Shown: one piece after another, positions 49,609 through 61,074 of the stretch
How positions within the stretch are numbered: the first letter of the stretch is position 1
Layout of the letters: each line of letters starts with the position of its first letter
Assembly: GCF_018691265.1 (NCBI RefSeq)
Contig: NW_024881313.1
Span: 372,001 to 436,000 of the forward strand
Direction: 5' to 3'
DNA from: Tyto alba
Lineage: Eukaryota > Chordata > Aves > Strigiformes > Tytonidae
Length of the DNA stretch: 64,000 bases
Made by a program: the position numbers and the translations under genes
Notes under the pieces: generated by a model
The model's input: only the letters and a program-made list of their open reading frames with translations
What the model was told of the DNA's origin: nothing
Database searches by the model: none

Positions 49609-49613
49609 CCATA
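49609..49613. repeat. Target-site duplication CCATA, left
   Basis: Exact 5-bp match to 50,686-50,690, directly flanking the TG...CA ends of LTR-A copy 2. A 5-bp duplication is the length usually reported for ERVL-type (class III) elements in vertebrates. Confidence 0.85.
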
Positions 49614-49800
49614 TGGCATGGTTTGGGCCTGGTTGGCAGCCAACCAAAACACAGCGGCCCTCTCTCCCTTCTCTTCCGGCAATGAGAAGGGACAGAGAGC
49701 CAGGCTTGGGGTTCGAGATAGGACTGGGATGGGGAAAAATCCCCCTTTATGATCACGAGCAAACTGCAGGCTCATTAGGGGAAGAAAAAAAGTACATACA

Positions 49801-49806
49801 TTTATT
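49801..49806 (-). terminator. Polyadenylation signal of LTR-A copy 2
   Basis: AATAAA on the minus strand at the position equivalent to 14,527-14,532 in copy 1. It would place the R/U5 boundary close to 49,785. Confidence 0.6.
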
Positions 49807-50063
49807 ACAGACACTGACAACACATAACAGAGTAGGACAGTGAGAAGCATTGTCACGTCTTGAGAACACCTTCCCCCCACCCCTCCCTTCTTCCCAGGCT
49901 CAGTTCTGCTCCCGATATCTCTACCTCCTCCCCCAGTGGCGCAGGGGCAGGGAATGGGGGGTGCAGTCAGTGCTGCCACTTCCCTTCATCTGCGGTGAGG
50001 GGAGTGTCCGGAACTTGTTCCTCCTGCTCCATCGTGGTCCCCCTCTCACAGGAGACAGTCCTC

Positions 50064-50197
50064 CACAAACTTTCTCCAACATGAGTCCCTTCCATGGGCC
50101 GCAGCGTTCCCCACACTGCTCCGTCATGGGTCACCAACTTTCTCCAACTGGATTCTCCCCCATTGCTGCAGCCCTTCCCGAGCTGCTCCGGTGTGGG
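50064..50197 (-). repeat. 68-bp tandem duplication in LTR-A copy 2
   Basis: Two units start at 50,064 and 50,132, collinear with the pair in copy 1. Confidence 0.8.
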
Positions 50198-50685
50198 ACA
50201 CCCCCACATGCTGCAATCCTCCCAGCACTGAATTACAGCAGGGGGTCTACCTTTTCCCAGAAGACCCCATCCTTCTTCGGGCACAGCACCTTGATTATTC
50301 CAAGCAGAAACCACAGGCCATAAATCAATGTCTGCTCCACCGTAGATCTCCATGGGTGGCAGGGGGGGCCGCCCTGCCGTCTCACCAAAGGATACAGGGG
50401 GGTCTCTGCTCCAGCACACCTCCCCCCTCCTTTCTTCCTCCATTCCTCCACTGACCTTGGTGTTCACGCAGCTGCAGCAACTCCTCCTCCCAAGTCCGAC
50501 TGCCCGTCACCACGTCCCTTCTTAAATACGTTATTGCAGAGGCGCAGCTGATGGGCTCAGTTTCCAAACAGAGGTGGAGCTGACTTGGACCTGCAGAGCT
50601 TCGAGAAGCTTCTCCCAGGGGGCCGCCCCTGTAGACCCCTTCCCCTACCACCAAAAAAACTCCACCACTCACTCAACCCAGGACA

Positions 50686-50690
50686 CCATA
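50686..50690. repeat. Target-site duplication CCATA, right
   Basis: Exact partner of 49,609-49,613. It fixes the right edge of LTR-A copy 2 at 50,685. Confidence 0.85.
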
Positions 50691-52033
50691 ACAATTCCTT
50701 TAAATAACAGCAATTTTAATCATTTGTGGGTATTTGTCACTGAGTTGTCTTAGTTAATTAATGTAATATTTAAACAAGATTTTGAATCAGTAAAGTATCA
50801 GTTCTCCTTACTTTTAAAATTTATCTCAGATTAGAGCAGAATATTTGAAGTGGCTTGACAGTGCGTTTTTTTCAACCCAATTATGGTGGAATGAACTTCA
50901 TCTGAAGTTCCTAGTGTTAAATGTGTTCTTGAGGCTCTCACTTCCTTGTCCTGATCACTCTACTTAGGAGTGATTAGAATAATAAAATGAATAAGCTTAT
51001 TGTTTTAAACAATGCCTACAAGAGGACATTATGCTATTTAAACAATGCCTACAAGAGGATGTTATGCAGAACAAGAATGGATTAGATAATAAAACTATGT
51101 TGCTAACTGAATTGGAATTCCTTCATTAGATATGAGGGTGGAATAATCTCTGTTTGATAAGTAAACAGCCTATTGCCGACAATGATGGGAAGCAAATAAT
51201 AAAATAGAGTTAGTATAGGTATCTTTGATACTAAACTTCATGTTTTGACTATGCCACTTGTAGCAAATTGGTCTCCTGTTTATACATGAAAAGCCACTGG
51301 ACTTTCTGGGAATTTAAGGAAAGGAAAAGGACACCACAACTTGACTGATCATAGTTTGCAGTAAAACTGTGGCTGTCACATGGAACACATTTGGCAGATT
51401 TTGCGGACAAGTTTTAGGTTAGGAAAATTGATGTCCTCTCCTAAAAAGTAAAAAAGAAATATTTGAGCCTTTGCTTTTGAAGGCCAAGAATAGGAACAAA
51501 TTTTAAGTTACACTGAAAGGTTTAGAACAGCAAATTCATGTCAAGTCAGAAAAAAACAGAAAATGATAATTACAAGAAAACATTCTGATTATTTTTTCTC
51601 ATGTAATTCAGTTGGGAATCATCGCTCAGAAAAGGCATATGATCAATAAAGTCTTGTTCTGTTTAACTATTACAGAACAACTTGACTAATATCTGAGCCA
51701 ATTTACCCACACTGCCTGAAACTTGGAATAGATATAAAAGGAGTCAAGTCTCCAGGTTGATTTAATGCATAGCTAAAGATAAGTAGCCAGAAATGGAAGG
51801 AGAAATGTGGAACAGTTGGGTCAAAACTCTTGATCAAGCAAAACAGGAAAGCATTAGACTAGTTTGAAAGGATGAGACTATTTTTAATGGTGGGAGTAGA
51901 TTTGCTTAAAGGTGCATTGAAATCAGTAAGAGGCAAGTACCTTAAATTTTTGAGCATTTTTGTGAGTTGCACTGGATTTCTGACTAAAATGCAGGTGCTC
52001 TACTCTCTTTGTAAAGCTGTAGAAGTCTGGATT
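50691..52033. other. Unique AT-rich DNA with a small tandem duplication
   Basis: No gene recognised. The only structure is the 33-bp tandem repeat listed separately. Confidence 0.55.
51004..51069 (+). repeat. 33-bp tandem duplication
   Basis: Two adjacent copies of a unit beginning TTTAAACAATGCCTACAAG differ at only a few positions. It is a recent local duplication, probably by replication slippage. Confidence 0.9.
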
Positions 52034-52500
52034 TGTTAGGGCCCGGAAGGTCACTAATAGGCCTTAATAGCCAGCCTTACCCGGGACTTCCACCCATTAG
52101 AGTCTTTAGTCCCTGCCCTGAGCTACACAGGAGAAGCGCTGGTCTATAGCACAGCCACAATGATGCCCTGCCTAGCCATGGATCTCCTTGATGAAGACCT
52201 GTGGACTGACTTCTTGGTTTGAACTTGGACCTGCCTTATCACCATGGTGCTGCCTTATGACTTGGACTTGTGGTTGGACCTGGCCACTATATCAAGATCT
52301 GCCCTGCTCCCCAATGTGGGATGGTGTATGCATCCTGGCTGGCAACACCTGTCCTTCTGGTCACTGTGGGGACCCCTGCTTCACCTGACTCAACTCCCCT
52401 TGGGGAGCAGACTTGCTCTTGTTGCTCACTGACAGATTTTTTTATTGTTGTTCTTGTTTTGGTTTTGTCACTTTTAAAAATAATATAATAAATGATATTC
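52034..52500 (+). mobile_element. Probable dispersed repeat, LTR-like, unclassified
   Basis: A sharply GC-richer island of about 460 bp in AT-rich DNA. It starts TGTTAGGGCCCGG. It ends in a T-rich stretch and then an A/T tail with AATAAA at 52,487-52,492 and TTCTGCA at its end. The TG...CA limits and the terminal poly(A) signal suggest an LTR or another retrotransposed RNA on the + strand. The sequence has the feel of an abundant avian repeat, but I cannot name it and no target duplication is visible. Three overlapping open frames of 62-72 codons within it are ascribed to its low stop density. Confidence 0.45.
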
Positions 52501-54449
52501 TGCAGACTTCTTTTTTTAGTCCATTAGCTTCACAGAGATGTTTGAATTAGATCTGATATCTAACCTGTGAGCAGGAGCACATCCATAATGAAACCAGAAT
52601 TTCCCATTTATCTCTAGGATTTGACATTATTTGAGTTTTTTGACCTAATTCTCTTTCCTGAGCTTGGCTATTTCAAAGATTTTCTTGCAGGTCTCCTCAA
52701 TTATAGATCACCATTGCTCATTCCATAAAGACCAGATATAATCCTTTCATCTATCTTGCGTGGTTATTACTGCCTGCTGCAAAAAATCAGCACAGGTTTA
52801 GCAGCTTTAGATGGATATCTTTTTAACCTCTTCATGGGCTGGCCAGCAGAATCCCACTACTCACTGGTACAATGATCTTTCATATTCATCATGTGAGTAT
52901 TCAAGTTCTCAAATTTTACTAATGCGAGTACCTTGGGGAGAAGATAATAAGATTTGAGGAAGGCAAATATTAATCCTTGGTTTTGCGGTATTTGCTGAAA
53001 ATATTTAAAATTGCTTATCTATCTGATTTTAAAATTTACAGGTTGAACCATTTTTTGTTATTTACATTAGTTGGAGAGCACAGTCAATAAAGTAGGACTT
53101 GTGTGAGGGAATTTTCAGTGGAAGTTAATTACAGGTAATCAGGGAATAGGTAAAGTATACAATAATGAATCTTAATGCCATAAAGTTAACGAAAATTTTG
53201 TCATTGATTTCACAGTGGACTAGGCTTCATGAAAGAACTATCTGACTTAAAGAGGAAATTTTCCTAATGCATAAGTCAGTTTCATGTTAATAACTATTTG
53301 CTGAAATAATTTTAGTAATTAAGAATGTATGAAAAGTTAGATTTATTTTCAAACGATTCACAAATACAAAGCAAAAACTGATGGAATGAATAATTTGCTT
53401 TGTTCAATTCTACTTCTTTGTCTGTAGCTGCTAGCAATAGCAGTTAGTATCACTAGCTCTCTGTGGCTGAAAAAGTTAACATGACTGAAGTGATATAGTT
53501 CAGGCCAGAGCAAAAACTGCTGTCAAAAACTGGTCACAAAGTTATACAGTGAGTCAGGGGACTGAAGAATAAAAATACTGAGCTTGCTATTTGTGAGTGG
53601 AAGAAGGATATGCAAAAGAGTGCCTTCTACATGGGGAAGCAGCTGTAGATTTTGTAGGGATGCTTTTCATGGTAAGTGATGATTCTAAAGAAGTATACTA
53701 CAAATATCAAAAAGTCTATAAAATTTTAAGATTTAGTTGTTGCAAAATCAATAGGGTTGTAAAAAGAAGTACAGTCCATTAACGTTTCCTGTTGTTACTG
53801 CACAAGAGAAGTTTTCCAGCATTTCTGTGGGTTTTGGTGAATTTAAGACCTTCAGATTTGTCAGAGTGTGAATCTGAGGGAACTTCATAAAGAGGAGAGA
53901 TGTTACATGACCCAGGCTACAAACGGACTTCCCCCCTTTTGTTGAGTGGAGAAATCCTTGCCCTGTCTATGTCTGTTGGAAGGAAGAAACTAGTTCAGTT
54001 TTAATGCCTAATTTTACTGCTGGTCATTGTTATAAATTTAACAAAGCCTCTAGGATTTTAACTGTGATTTTTAACCAAGGTCAGGGTCCCAGAGCATAGG
54101 TTATTGGTGGCTGTATTTAATATGGAGGTACTCAAGGATAAACCAAGGACTGGGCTTTGAGATTAATTCAGTTCTGAGGAATGAGTCACTGCAGGTGGCT
54201 GCAGGGCTGAAGAGGAAACATAACGCATGAGAAGGAGGAGAAAAGTAGTGACTGCAAGTGGTGAGGGAGTTCCCTGGTTCTTATCACACTGGTGGAACTG
54301 TGAGAGGGATGGGCTCTGGAAAGGCTAAGATAAACCAGAAGCCAGAGAAAAGAAAGAGAATAAGGCAAAGCTGAAAAAGAAGGAGACAGGCAAGATGGGA
54401 CAGTCAATTGCTCAGGAAAATCAAATAGCTAGGGATATTTACGTATATA

Positions 54450-54479
54450 GAGTTTAAACTCACGAGACGGTATTCTCGT
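54450..54479. repeat. 12-bp palindrome next to a 6-bp hairpin
   Basis: GAGTTTAAACTC (54,450-54,461) is a perfect palindrome. It is followed at once by ACGAGA-CGGTAT-TCTCGT, a perfect 6-bp stem with a 6-nt loop. The two CpGs of the stem are preserved in DNA that is otherwise poor in CpG. Confidence 0.8.
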
Positions 54480-55068
54480 ATTTTTAACATGTGAGAATAA
54501 CCATTATTCTGAGGAAGTTGCACGTATCCTGTGGTGGAAGAATCACCTCCAGGCATCAGCTCTGGCAGAATTTACTTTTTCTAGATAAATTAAACCCACA
54601 TTAACTGTCAAATAAAAACGATTATGACATGAGTTTCTATTATGCTTGCTCAGTCTCAGGTGTACAGAGTAGATATTACCAACTCTTCTCGCATAAACTG
54701 CCCAGTTAATAATGGCTTTAGGCTGATACAAGGCAGGATCAAGATGTGGGGCAGAGTCCTGTCTCTAGTTATTGTATCGAGCCACTCTTGAAACCACAGC
54801 TCAGAACCACAGCTGTCATTCAGCATCCTCCCTGCAAGACATTCTTGGTACTCTCAATTTATTTGCAGCAGTTGTTTCACTCTCTGAGTCTTCCTTGGGC
54901 AACTTAATTCATAAAACAAACAAAAAATATTGTAGATACTGCAGGGCTTTGTAATTTATTTTCTGTTTTTAGATAATCGTATTTCTTTTATGCTGTATAT
55001 TAGTGTCCATATAGTGTAGAGCAGTATGATTGTGAGACCAGAGGGTAGACAAAAGAAAATTTTTCCCT

Positions 55069-55129
55069 TTTTTTTTTTTTTTTTTTTTTTTTTGGTTTTT
55101 TTTGGTTTTTTTGTTTTTTTTTTTTTTTC
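55069..55129 (+). repeat. T-rich low-complexity tract
   Basis: About 60 bp of T runs interrupted only by a few G bases. Probably variable in length. Confidence 0.9.
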
Positions 55130-58100
55130 ACTTTTACAGTTCAGGTAACTAAAAGAAAAGGTGTGTTATTAGTATTTCTCATATTTAATGTTAAATGTAG
55201 TCTGCACTGCTGAGGTAGGTGCTGCTATTTGGGGAAGCCCTTCCAATTTATGTCATAACTACTAAAAAATTATGATGTAAAAATGACCACTGGAAAATAA
55301 TGTAAAAAAGATTATTCTAGAATGTGAAAAGATGCTCCTAGTATCCCTCTCATTAATTTAAAATGACTTGATTATTCACCTTTGTTCCAACAAGCCAAGA
55401 AATAAATTTCAGTGCAAAGAAGGGTGTATTCTGGGCACTAGCAGTCTGTGTGTGTCCCATTTCAGAGGCTGAGCAATGCTGGAGGGACCCATTTTTTTGC
55501 CTGCTGTAGCAGATTCTTCTTTTAGCCAGATGTCAAACAGAAAACTGACAAACTTTAAGTGCTCTTAAAAATGATGATAATAAGGGAAGATGATAATACA
55601 TAACTGGATTGTACTTTTGCAGCTGAATTGTTATTGATTTTAGAGAATGTAAAACCTCAATGAGAGACAGCCACCTCTAACCCTCAGCTACACTCTGCCT
55701 CCTTCCCTGCGTGAGGCAGGGTGGTACCTCAGAAATGGCTTCGCCCTTCCCAAGGAGATGGTTGTAGCATGTAGTTCTGCTTTGTACAAGTCTGGCTACT
55801 ATAATCTGTCTCTCTGGTTAGTCCTTCTCCTATTGCAATCATTAGTAGATGTTATTCTGACTTCAGTTGTATAGAGCTGTGTTGCATTAGAACAAACTGG
55901 TGATGATTTTGTATTGAATGTTGCACCGTAGCACCTATCTTCATGGGTATAGAAGGATCTGTTGTTGAAAAGGAAGACACAGTCCCAACCCAATGAAGTG
56001 GAAACATATTTGAGCTCAAAGTGTATTTCAGAAGTATTAAGAATAAAATTCAAAAATCTTTTTTTTTTAATATGATTTTTTTCTTTCTTGCCTTTCACCT
56101 GCAGATTTTTTTTCCAAGGAAGTTATATTTTGGGTATCATATTTAATTTTGCACATAAGGAAGAATGTAGGAGAAAATATTTTTGCCAATGTTTGCTCCT
56201 GTTCCCTTATATACAAAGAATTTTATCAAAAAAAAATTTTTTTTCCAATTAATTCTTTATTAGCAAGGCATAGCATGCACTCATTAATTATTGTACAGAT
56301 ATTACAGCTTATATGTAGAGTTCAATTGCAGCAAATAATAGCGGCAGAGTTGGATTTTGTATAGCTTTATTACTGTAAAGGATATAGGAGAAAGAGAAAT
56401 ATTATTTCTGGTTTAACTTTCATATCACCATGTAAAAGAAATGTACGCAGTTGTAAATTATGCATTTATATGGGTCCCTCTTACCAGTAGATCCTTATCT
56501 TAAAAGATATTGTTTTGCTGGATAGCTTATAGATGTTTCACAAGCATATTCATGTTCTTTATTCTTGAGAAAATATTTGTCTCCAGGCTACATTAACACA
56601 AATTGTTTCTCTGTGCAGTGTATATATCTGCATAATTATGGAAATATGTCACAAATAATTCTGCAGGCTGTAGCTTTCATTTTCTTCTGTAGTGATATCA
56701 AACAGCAGTATAATTATGGGGAGCTATATGTAGTCATATCTTTAACTTGCGAAGACAAGGTGTCACATCTAATACAGTACAAATCTAATAGGGGAATACA
56801 GAATGACAGCAGTGAGTTCAAACTCTGCATGCTCAGGTATACATCGGTATACATCTTGGAAGAAAGCAGGAGTCAGAGTTCAGGAAGCAGAAGGCTTGTG
56901 ACATTTATAAAGCTAGAAGTATAAAACTGGTATTCTCCTGTCCCTTTGTTTTATATGTTAGCAAAGTACTGATGGCCCAGAATCAGAATTTTTTCTCCAA
57001 GACAACTTGCTACTTTATTATTAAACCCCATGATATTAAAAAGTAACCGGCATGCAGTTGATATTTGATTTAAATGTAGATAATTTTATTTTTTAGGATT
57101 TAATCTCCTATTTATCTAGCCAGATACTAGATTACATTGACTGTACAGGTAGTTCTTCACCTTGCCTCCGGTTTTGTTCATTTTTGTGATGTAGAGTGCA
57201 ATAGACACTGAATGCATTCCAGATTTCTTTTTCCTTTATGATTGTAAGGAGTATCACAATAAAAATATAAGAAGTATGGGTAATCTGAGTTCACGATATG
57301 GTTTGGACCACTGTCAGTAAGATAGTACATATGACCAGCTTGAACTGCTGCCTCTGGCAGGCTCCAAGAACTCTGTGATAGGTTCAGAAGGTTTCTGCTC
57401 CTGGTATAACCTCAATGATGCACAGCTGAAAGAATAATATGTATTGCTATAAACAGATATGAATGAGGGAAACATGAATCCATGTATTTAGAAGGATAAG
57501 AAAACACTAAGTGGCTGGATGCTTGAAGAGTTTGTTTTGTATTGATTATGTGCAGTGGCAGTTAATGTACCTGTTCAGGGACCAATTTTATACAATTAAA
57601 CTTGATAGATAAATTTGGAATAAGTTATTTTTACATAATATATACAGCTTGTTAAGGATGAAAAAGTTTCTGATTTTTTCAGACAGTCATATCTCAGAGT
57701 GATCTTGTCATTCAACACAATTTTTCCCTGGAGATGACTTTTATAGCTTGCTTCTAGTCAAAGCATTCAAGGCGGGGAAGGTATCCCAAACAAGGCTAGA
57801 ACTGATGCTTTAAGAAACCTAGCAAATGAAAGGTTGTGTGCATGGAGACATGTTGGTAACAAGCATTGGCACAAAGGGAGCAAGGAGGCAATGTTAACAC
57901 ATTAAAAGGCATATGTGCCAGTGCTTGGTAGTGGAGTCCAACTCCACTGTAGTAAATTGTTCTTTTTTTTTACCAGAAAAGAAACATGATCTCCACTTCA
58001 AGGTTTATAGATCCTACATACCATCCAAGGTAGGAATTCTGAAGTTTTATCAGGCAGGAGCAAATCATAAAAGTTCATTTAGGGGAGAAATAGAAATCCT

Positions 58101-58160
58101 CAAGCCACTTTCATGTTCACATATCAGGTAAGGACTGCTTTTCTTTTTCTGTCCTTGCAG

Positions 58161-58575
58161 AAGTGGAAACTCCCTCTTTTCTGAATGACATAAATACTCC
58201 TGGAAGAGGTCGATGCAACAGCTTCTCCCTGCCAAGCAGAGTATTAGATGTAACTGGGGGAATATGCAGGATATGGTTATATGGCTGGGGCACAGTCCAG
58301 ACTCTTGTGGGATGACTCCTCCATGGGTCACTTTGGCAGCAGGCATTATCTCCTGGACCACCTAGGTGTAAAGCTTAGTTCTACCATTATGGACACAGAC
58401 CCTTTAGTAGCTATAGCTCTGTGGCTGTCAGAAGCAGCTACGTGAAAAAGTTCAAGCACAGACCATACAGCAATGCTTCGTGGTCTACAAACAGACCCAT
58501 GGGCTGCACTTCTGGAACCCCTGCTCCGAAAAGGTTGTTTCTGCCAGAAGATGTTGCATTCCAGAAAACTCATAT
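58161..58575 (+). other. Exon-like segment with strong splice sites
   Basis: A long pyrimidine tract ending CTGTCCTTGCAG (acceptor) and a donor ATGTAAGTAA bracket 415 bp of higher GC content. One frame is open from the acceptor for about 50 codons, starting EVETPSFLNDINTPGRG. After a shift of frame, a second stretch beginning DDSSMGHFGSRHYLLDH runs about 90 codons with a single stop. The minus strand is also open across most of it. This fits either a non-coding RNA exon or a decayed coding exon with a frameshift. I recognise no family. A 35-bp gap to the donor at 58,128 is too short to be an intron, so that site would be an alternative. Confidence 0.25.
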
Positions 58576-59544
58576 GTAAGTAATCCCAGTATCCAAAGCC
58601 ACTTATAAACAACAGACTGTTTCTGGAAGTCCTTTTTGGTATATGCCTTCTCATTCTGTTATCTTGGCCTCTTTCCCTTCTTCTTGATTTGTCACTTGAG
58701 AATCCACATAAAGTGAAGAATGCAGCACATTCAAAGGAAAGTTCCTGGAGCTGAGAAGTTGCAGCTGTTCTGTCTCTTTGGTGTCTTAAATCAGAGTTGC
58801 AGTTTGTATTACTTATGCCAAGGAGAGTTAAAGGCCTCAGAAAAAGTTGCTGTTGGCATCTGCGGCAGAGGGTACCACCACTTCACAACAGAGGATATGA
58901 GCTCTTGAGAGCTGAAAGCACTACAGATTTTATCAGTGTGATGCAAATACAATATGTGCAGCCTCATGAAAAGGTAGCTCTTAAAGTCTTCAATCTAATG
59001 ACTGCTCTTAGGGCAATTAAACAATAATTTTAACTTAATGAAGGCTTCTGGGCTCTGCAAGACATCAGTATCCTATCTGATTTCACTGCTGAAAGATATC
59101 CTAACTAGTAAACTCATATCACTGGTGTGTGGATCAGAATGGTTATTTAATGAAACAACATTGCACATACTACAAAATATAAAACATTAAGCATTCTTCT
59201 TGGAAATGGATGCTTTCTCCTAAATTTTACATACTGTACTTGTTACCAGAATTCTGAGAATTCTCCCCCTATATCCACTAATTAGACACTACAGCTGGAT
59301 ACAGCATGGAGAAATGAAAAGTGAAACAAATCTGTTTTACTGGAGTTGCTGTTTGTCTTGAGCTCCAGTGAAGATGGCTGTGGTTTTGAATGTGTTTAAA
59401 AATTAAATGTTGGTACACTTTTTGTTGATTTGTATGTTACTGGTATGTAAGATGAAATGCATCCCCCCATCCTCCTTTCCCCTGGCATCAAATCAGTTTG
59501 CAGTCAGGCAGCTGTCTCAGATGTACCATCTACATCTGAGAATG

Positions 59545-59582
<38 letters not shown>

Positions 59583-61074
59583 TATTTTATTTTTTCCTTC
59601 ATCTTTGCGCAGACGGAAGATTAAAAACTGACATATCCTGGGAGCAGCCAAATATATTTAGATATTTTTGGAAAAATGTGTCTGTCTGTGGGACTGCACC
59701 TGGAAGATGGTGCCCAGCTGGTGGCAGGTTGAGTTGGAAAGAGCACATTAGTTGGCATTGGCTGAATTTAAAGGCCAAACCCGAAGCAAAAACTAAGTGC
59801 AGTTTGTGGTTAAGGACCCATTCAGTATGTTAGTATCTTTCCTTTTTCCCTTGCACTTGTTTTTTAACCAACTACAGTTACCTTTTTTGATTAATTGAAC
59901 ACCACTAGCTTATTTAGAACTGGAAATCTGGTATCTCCACTGCATCAGACTTGACATCCACATCAGGAACTTCTCTCCATCAGGGAATGGCTTCTAGGAG
60001 TCAACCTCAGGGATACATTACAGCTTCTGTCTGTGCTAGAACTATTGTGTGTCAGGAGGTTGGTGTAAATAGTGAAAATCTGTAGCCTGGAATAATCCCA
60101 CCTGACACAGACAACCTAAACCTACATTGTAATTAGCATGCTGGGACTTAATTCCTTGCTAAAGCACGCTGTTTCTCTCACTTGGGAATGTAACAATGCT
60201 TGTAAATCTAATTAAAATTCTTATTAGAGAAAAAGATAATCTAGGTTTGGAGTCACTTAAGCATGTAACCTTGAATATAGAAGGATGTGTTCTTATAGTT
60301 AGGAAAATATTGATAATAGCAGATAGTATGATAACATAATCAGAAATCAATTTATTAAAAGATTTTACAATGCTATATTTGTTTATCTTGGCCAGCCTTA
60401 ATTTTCTGACTTGAGAAATCAGCTTTCTTCCCAGCACTCTTTGCTGAAAGACTGTTGCTGACCCTGCTGGTTTCTATTGAACTAGCTCCCCGGCACATGG
60501 TTAACAAAGTTACGTTTGCCTTTTATTCAGCAGAAATTTCAAAGTTTCAGCCTGTCTCTAATTCCCAAACACTTACAAAAAAAGCCAACCAAGTGACAAC
60601 ATGCATAAAAAAAAAAAAAAAATCCCAGGATGAAAAACAGTCTTGGATGCAAATACTAACAAGGCAGAAAGTGATAGTCTTCGACAGCTCAGCTTTCTTC
60701 TTCCCTTTGCATTTTTTCCTTTCCTTTTAAGGTTTTGTTTTTTTTTTTTTTCCTTCCCTCAGCTCACTGACATCTGACTTAAAAGGACACCTCAGGAGGG
60801 TCAGTTAATTATAGGCTGAAGACAGCCTTAGTCACAGAGGAGGATTTACAATTAGGAACAAATATAAAGATATAAAATTATGTGAAAATTTTTCTGAAGT
60901 GATTGTAATTTATAATTGAAAGGCTCATAATGACATTGCTTCTCTGTGCTTATATTTGGTGCTTCATCTTAAGATCTCACAGGGTTTTAAGGAGCGAATT
61001 TAGTAGTAGTATAATCTCTTTCACCTTTAACAGGCTGTGGTGACAGAGTAGAAGAAAAGTTAGGGATGATGGGC
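58576..61074. other. Unique AT-rich DNA, no gene recognised
   Basis: Short frames only. A 31-T run at 59,547-59,577 and an A run near 60,607 are the only clear repeats. Confidence 0.5.
59547..59577 (+). repeat. Poly(T) tract, 31 T
   Basis: Uninterrupted T run followed by AATTTTATTTTATTTTT. Confidence 0.9.

Larger units (their letters stand above)
49614..50685 (-). mobile_element. Solo LTR, LTR-A family, copy 2
   Basis: A 1,072-bp block nearly identical in length and layout to 14,339-15,409, and by eye roughly 90% identical or better. It starts TGGCATGG and ends CCAGGACA on the + strand and is flanked by the perfect target duplication CCATA. The insertion is therefore intact and independent of copy 1. 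Minus-strand signals match copy 1: TATTTAAG at complement 50,521-50,528, AATAAA at complement 49,801-49,806, and a 68-bp tandem duplication starting at 50,064 and 50,132. A minus-strand frame of 166 codons (49,967-50,467) shares about 110 codons in the same frame with the 132-codon frame in copy 1. No gag, pol or env sequence is attached. The subfamily name is not known to me. Confidence 0.85.
52501..58160. other. Unique AT-rich DNA, no gene recognised
   Basis: Includes the T-rich tract at 55,069-55,129, a palindrome with hairpin at 54,450-54,479, and only short open frames, the longest of 119 codons at 56,565-56,924. A possible acceptor (TTTTTTTTTACCAG at about 57,976) and donor (CAGGTAAGG at 58,127) bracket 151 bp near its right end. 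Confidence 0.5.

Noticed and set aside
14339..50685. A single 36-kb provirus bounded by the two LTR-A copies
   Set aside because: The DNA between them is unique AT-rich sequence without retroviral genes, and copy 2 has its own target duplication on both sides, so they are independent solo LTRs.
57977..58127. Separate exon upstream of the 58,161 segment
   Set aside because: The intron between the two would be only about 33 bp, below the workable size in vertebrates, so both cannot be exons of one transcript.
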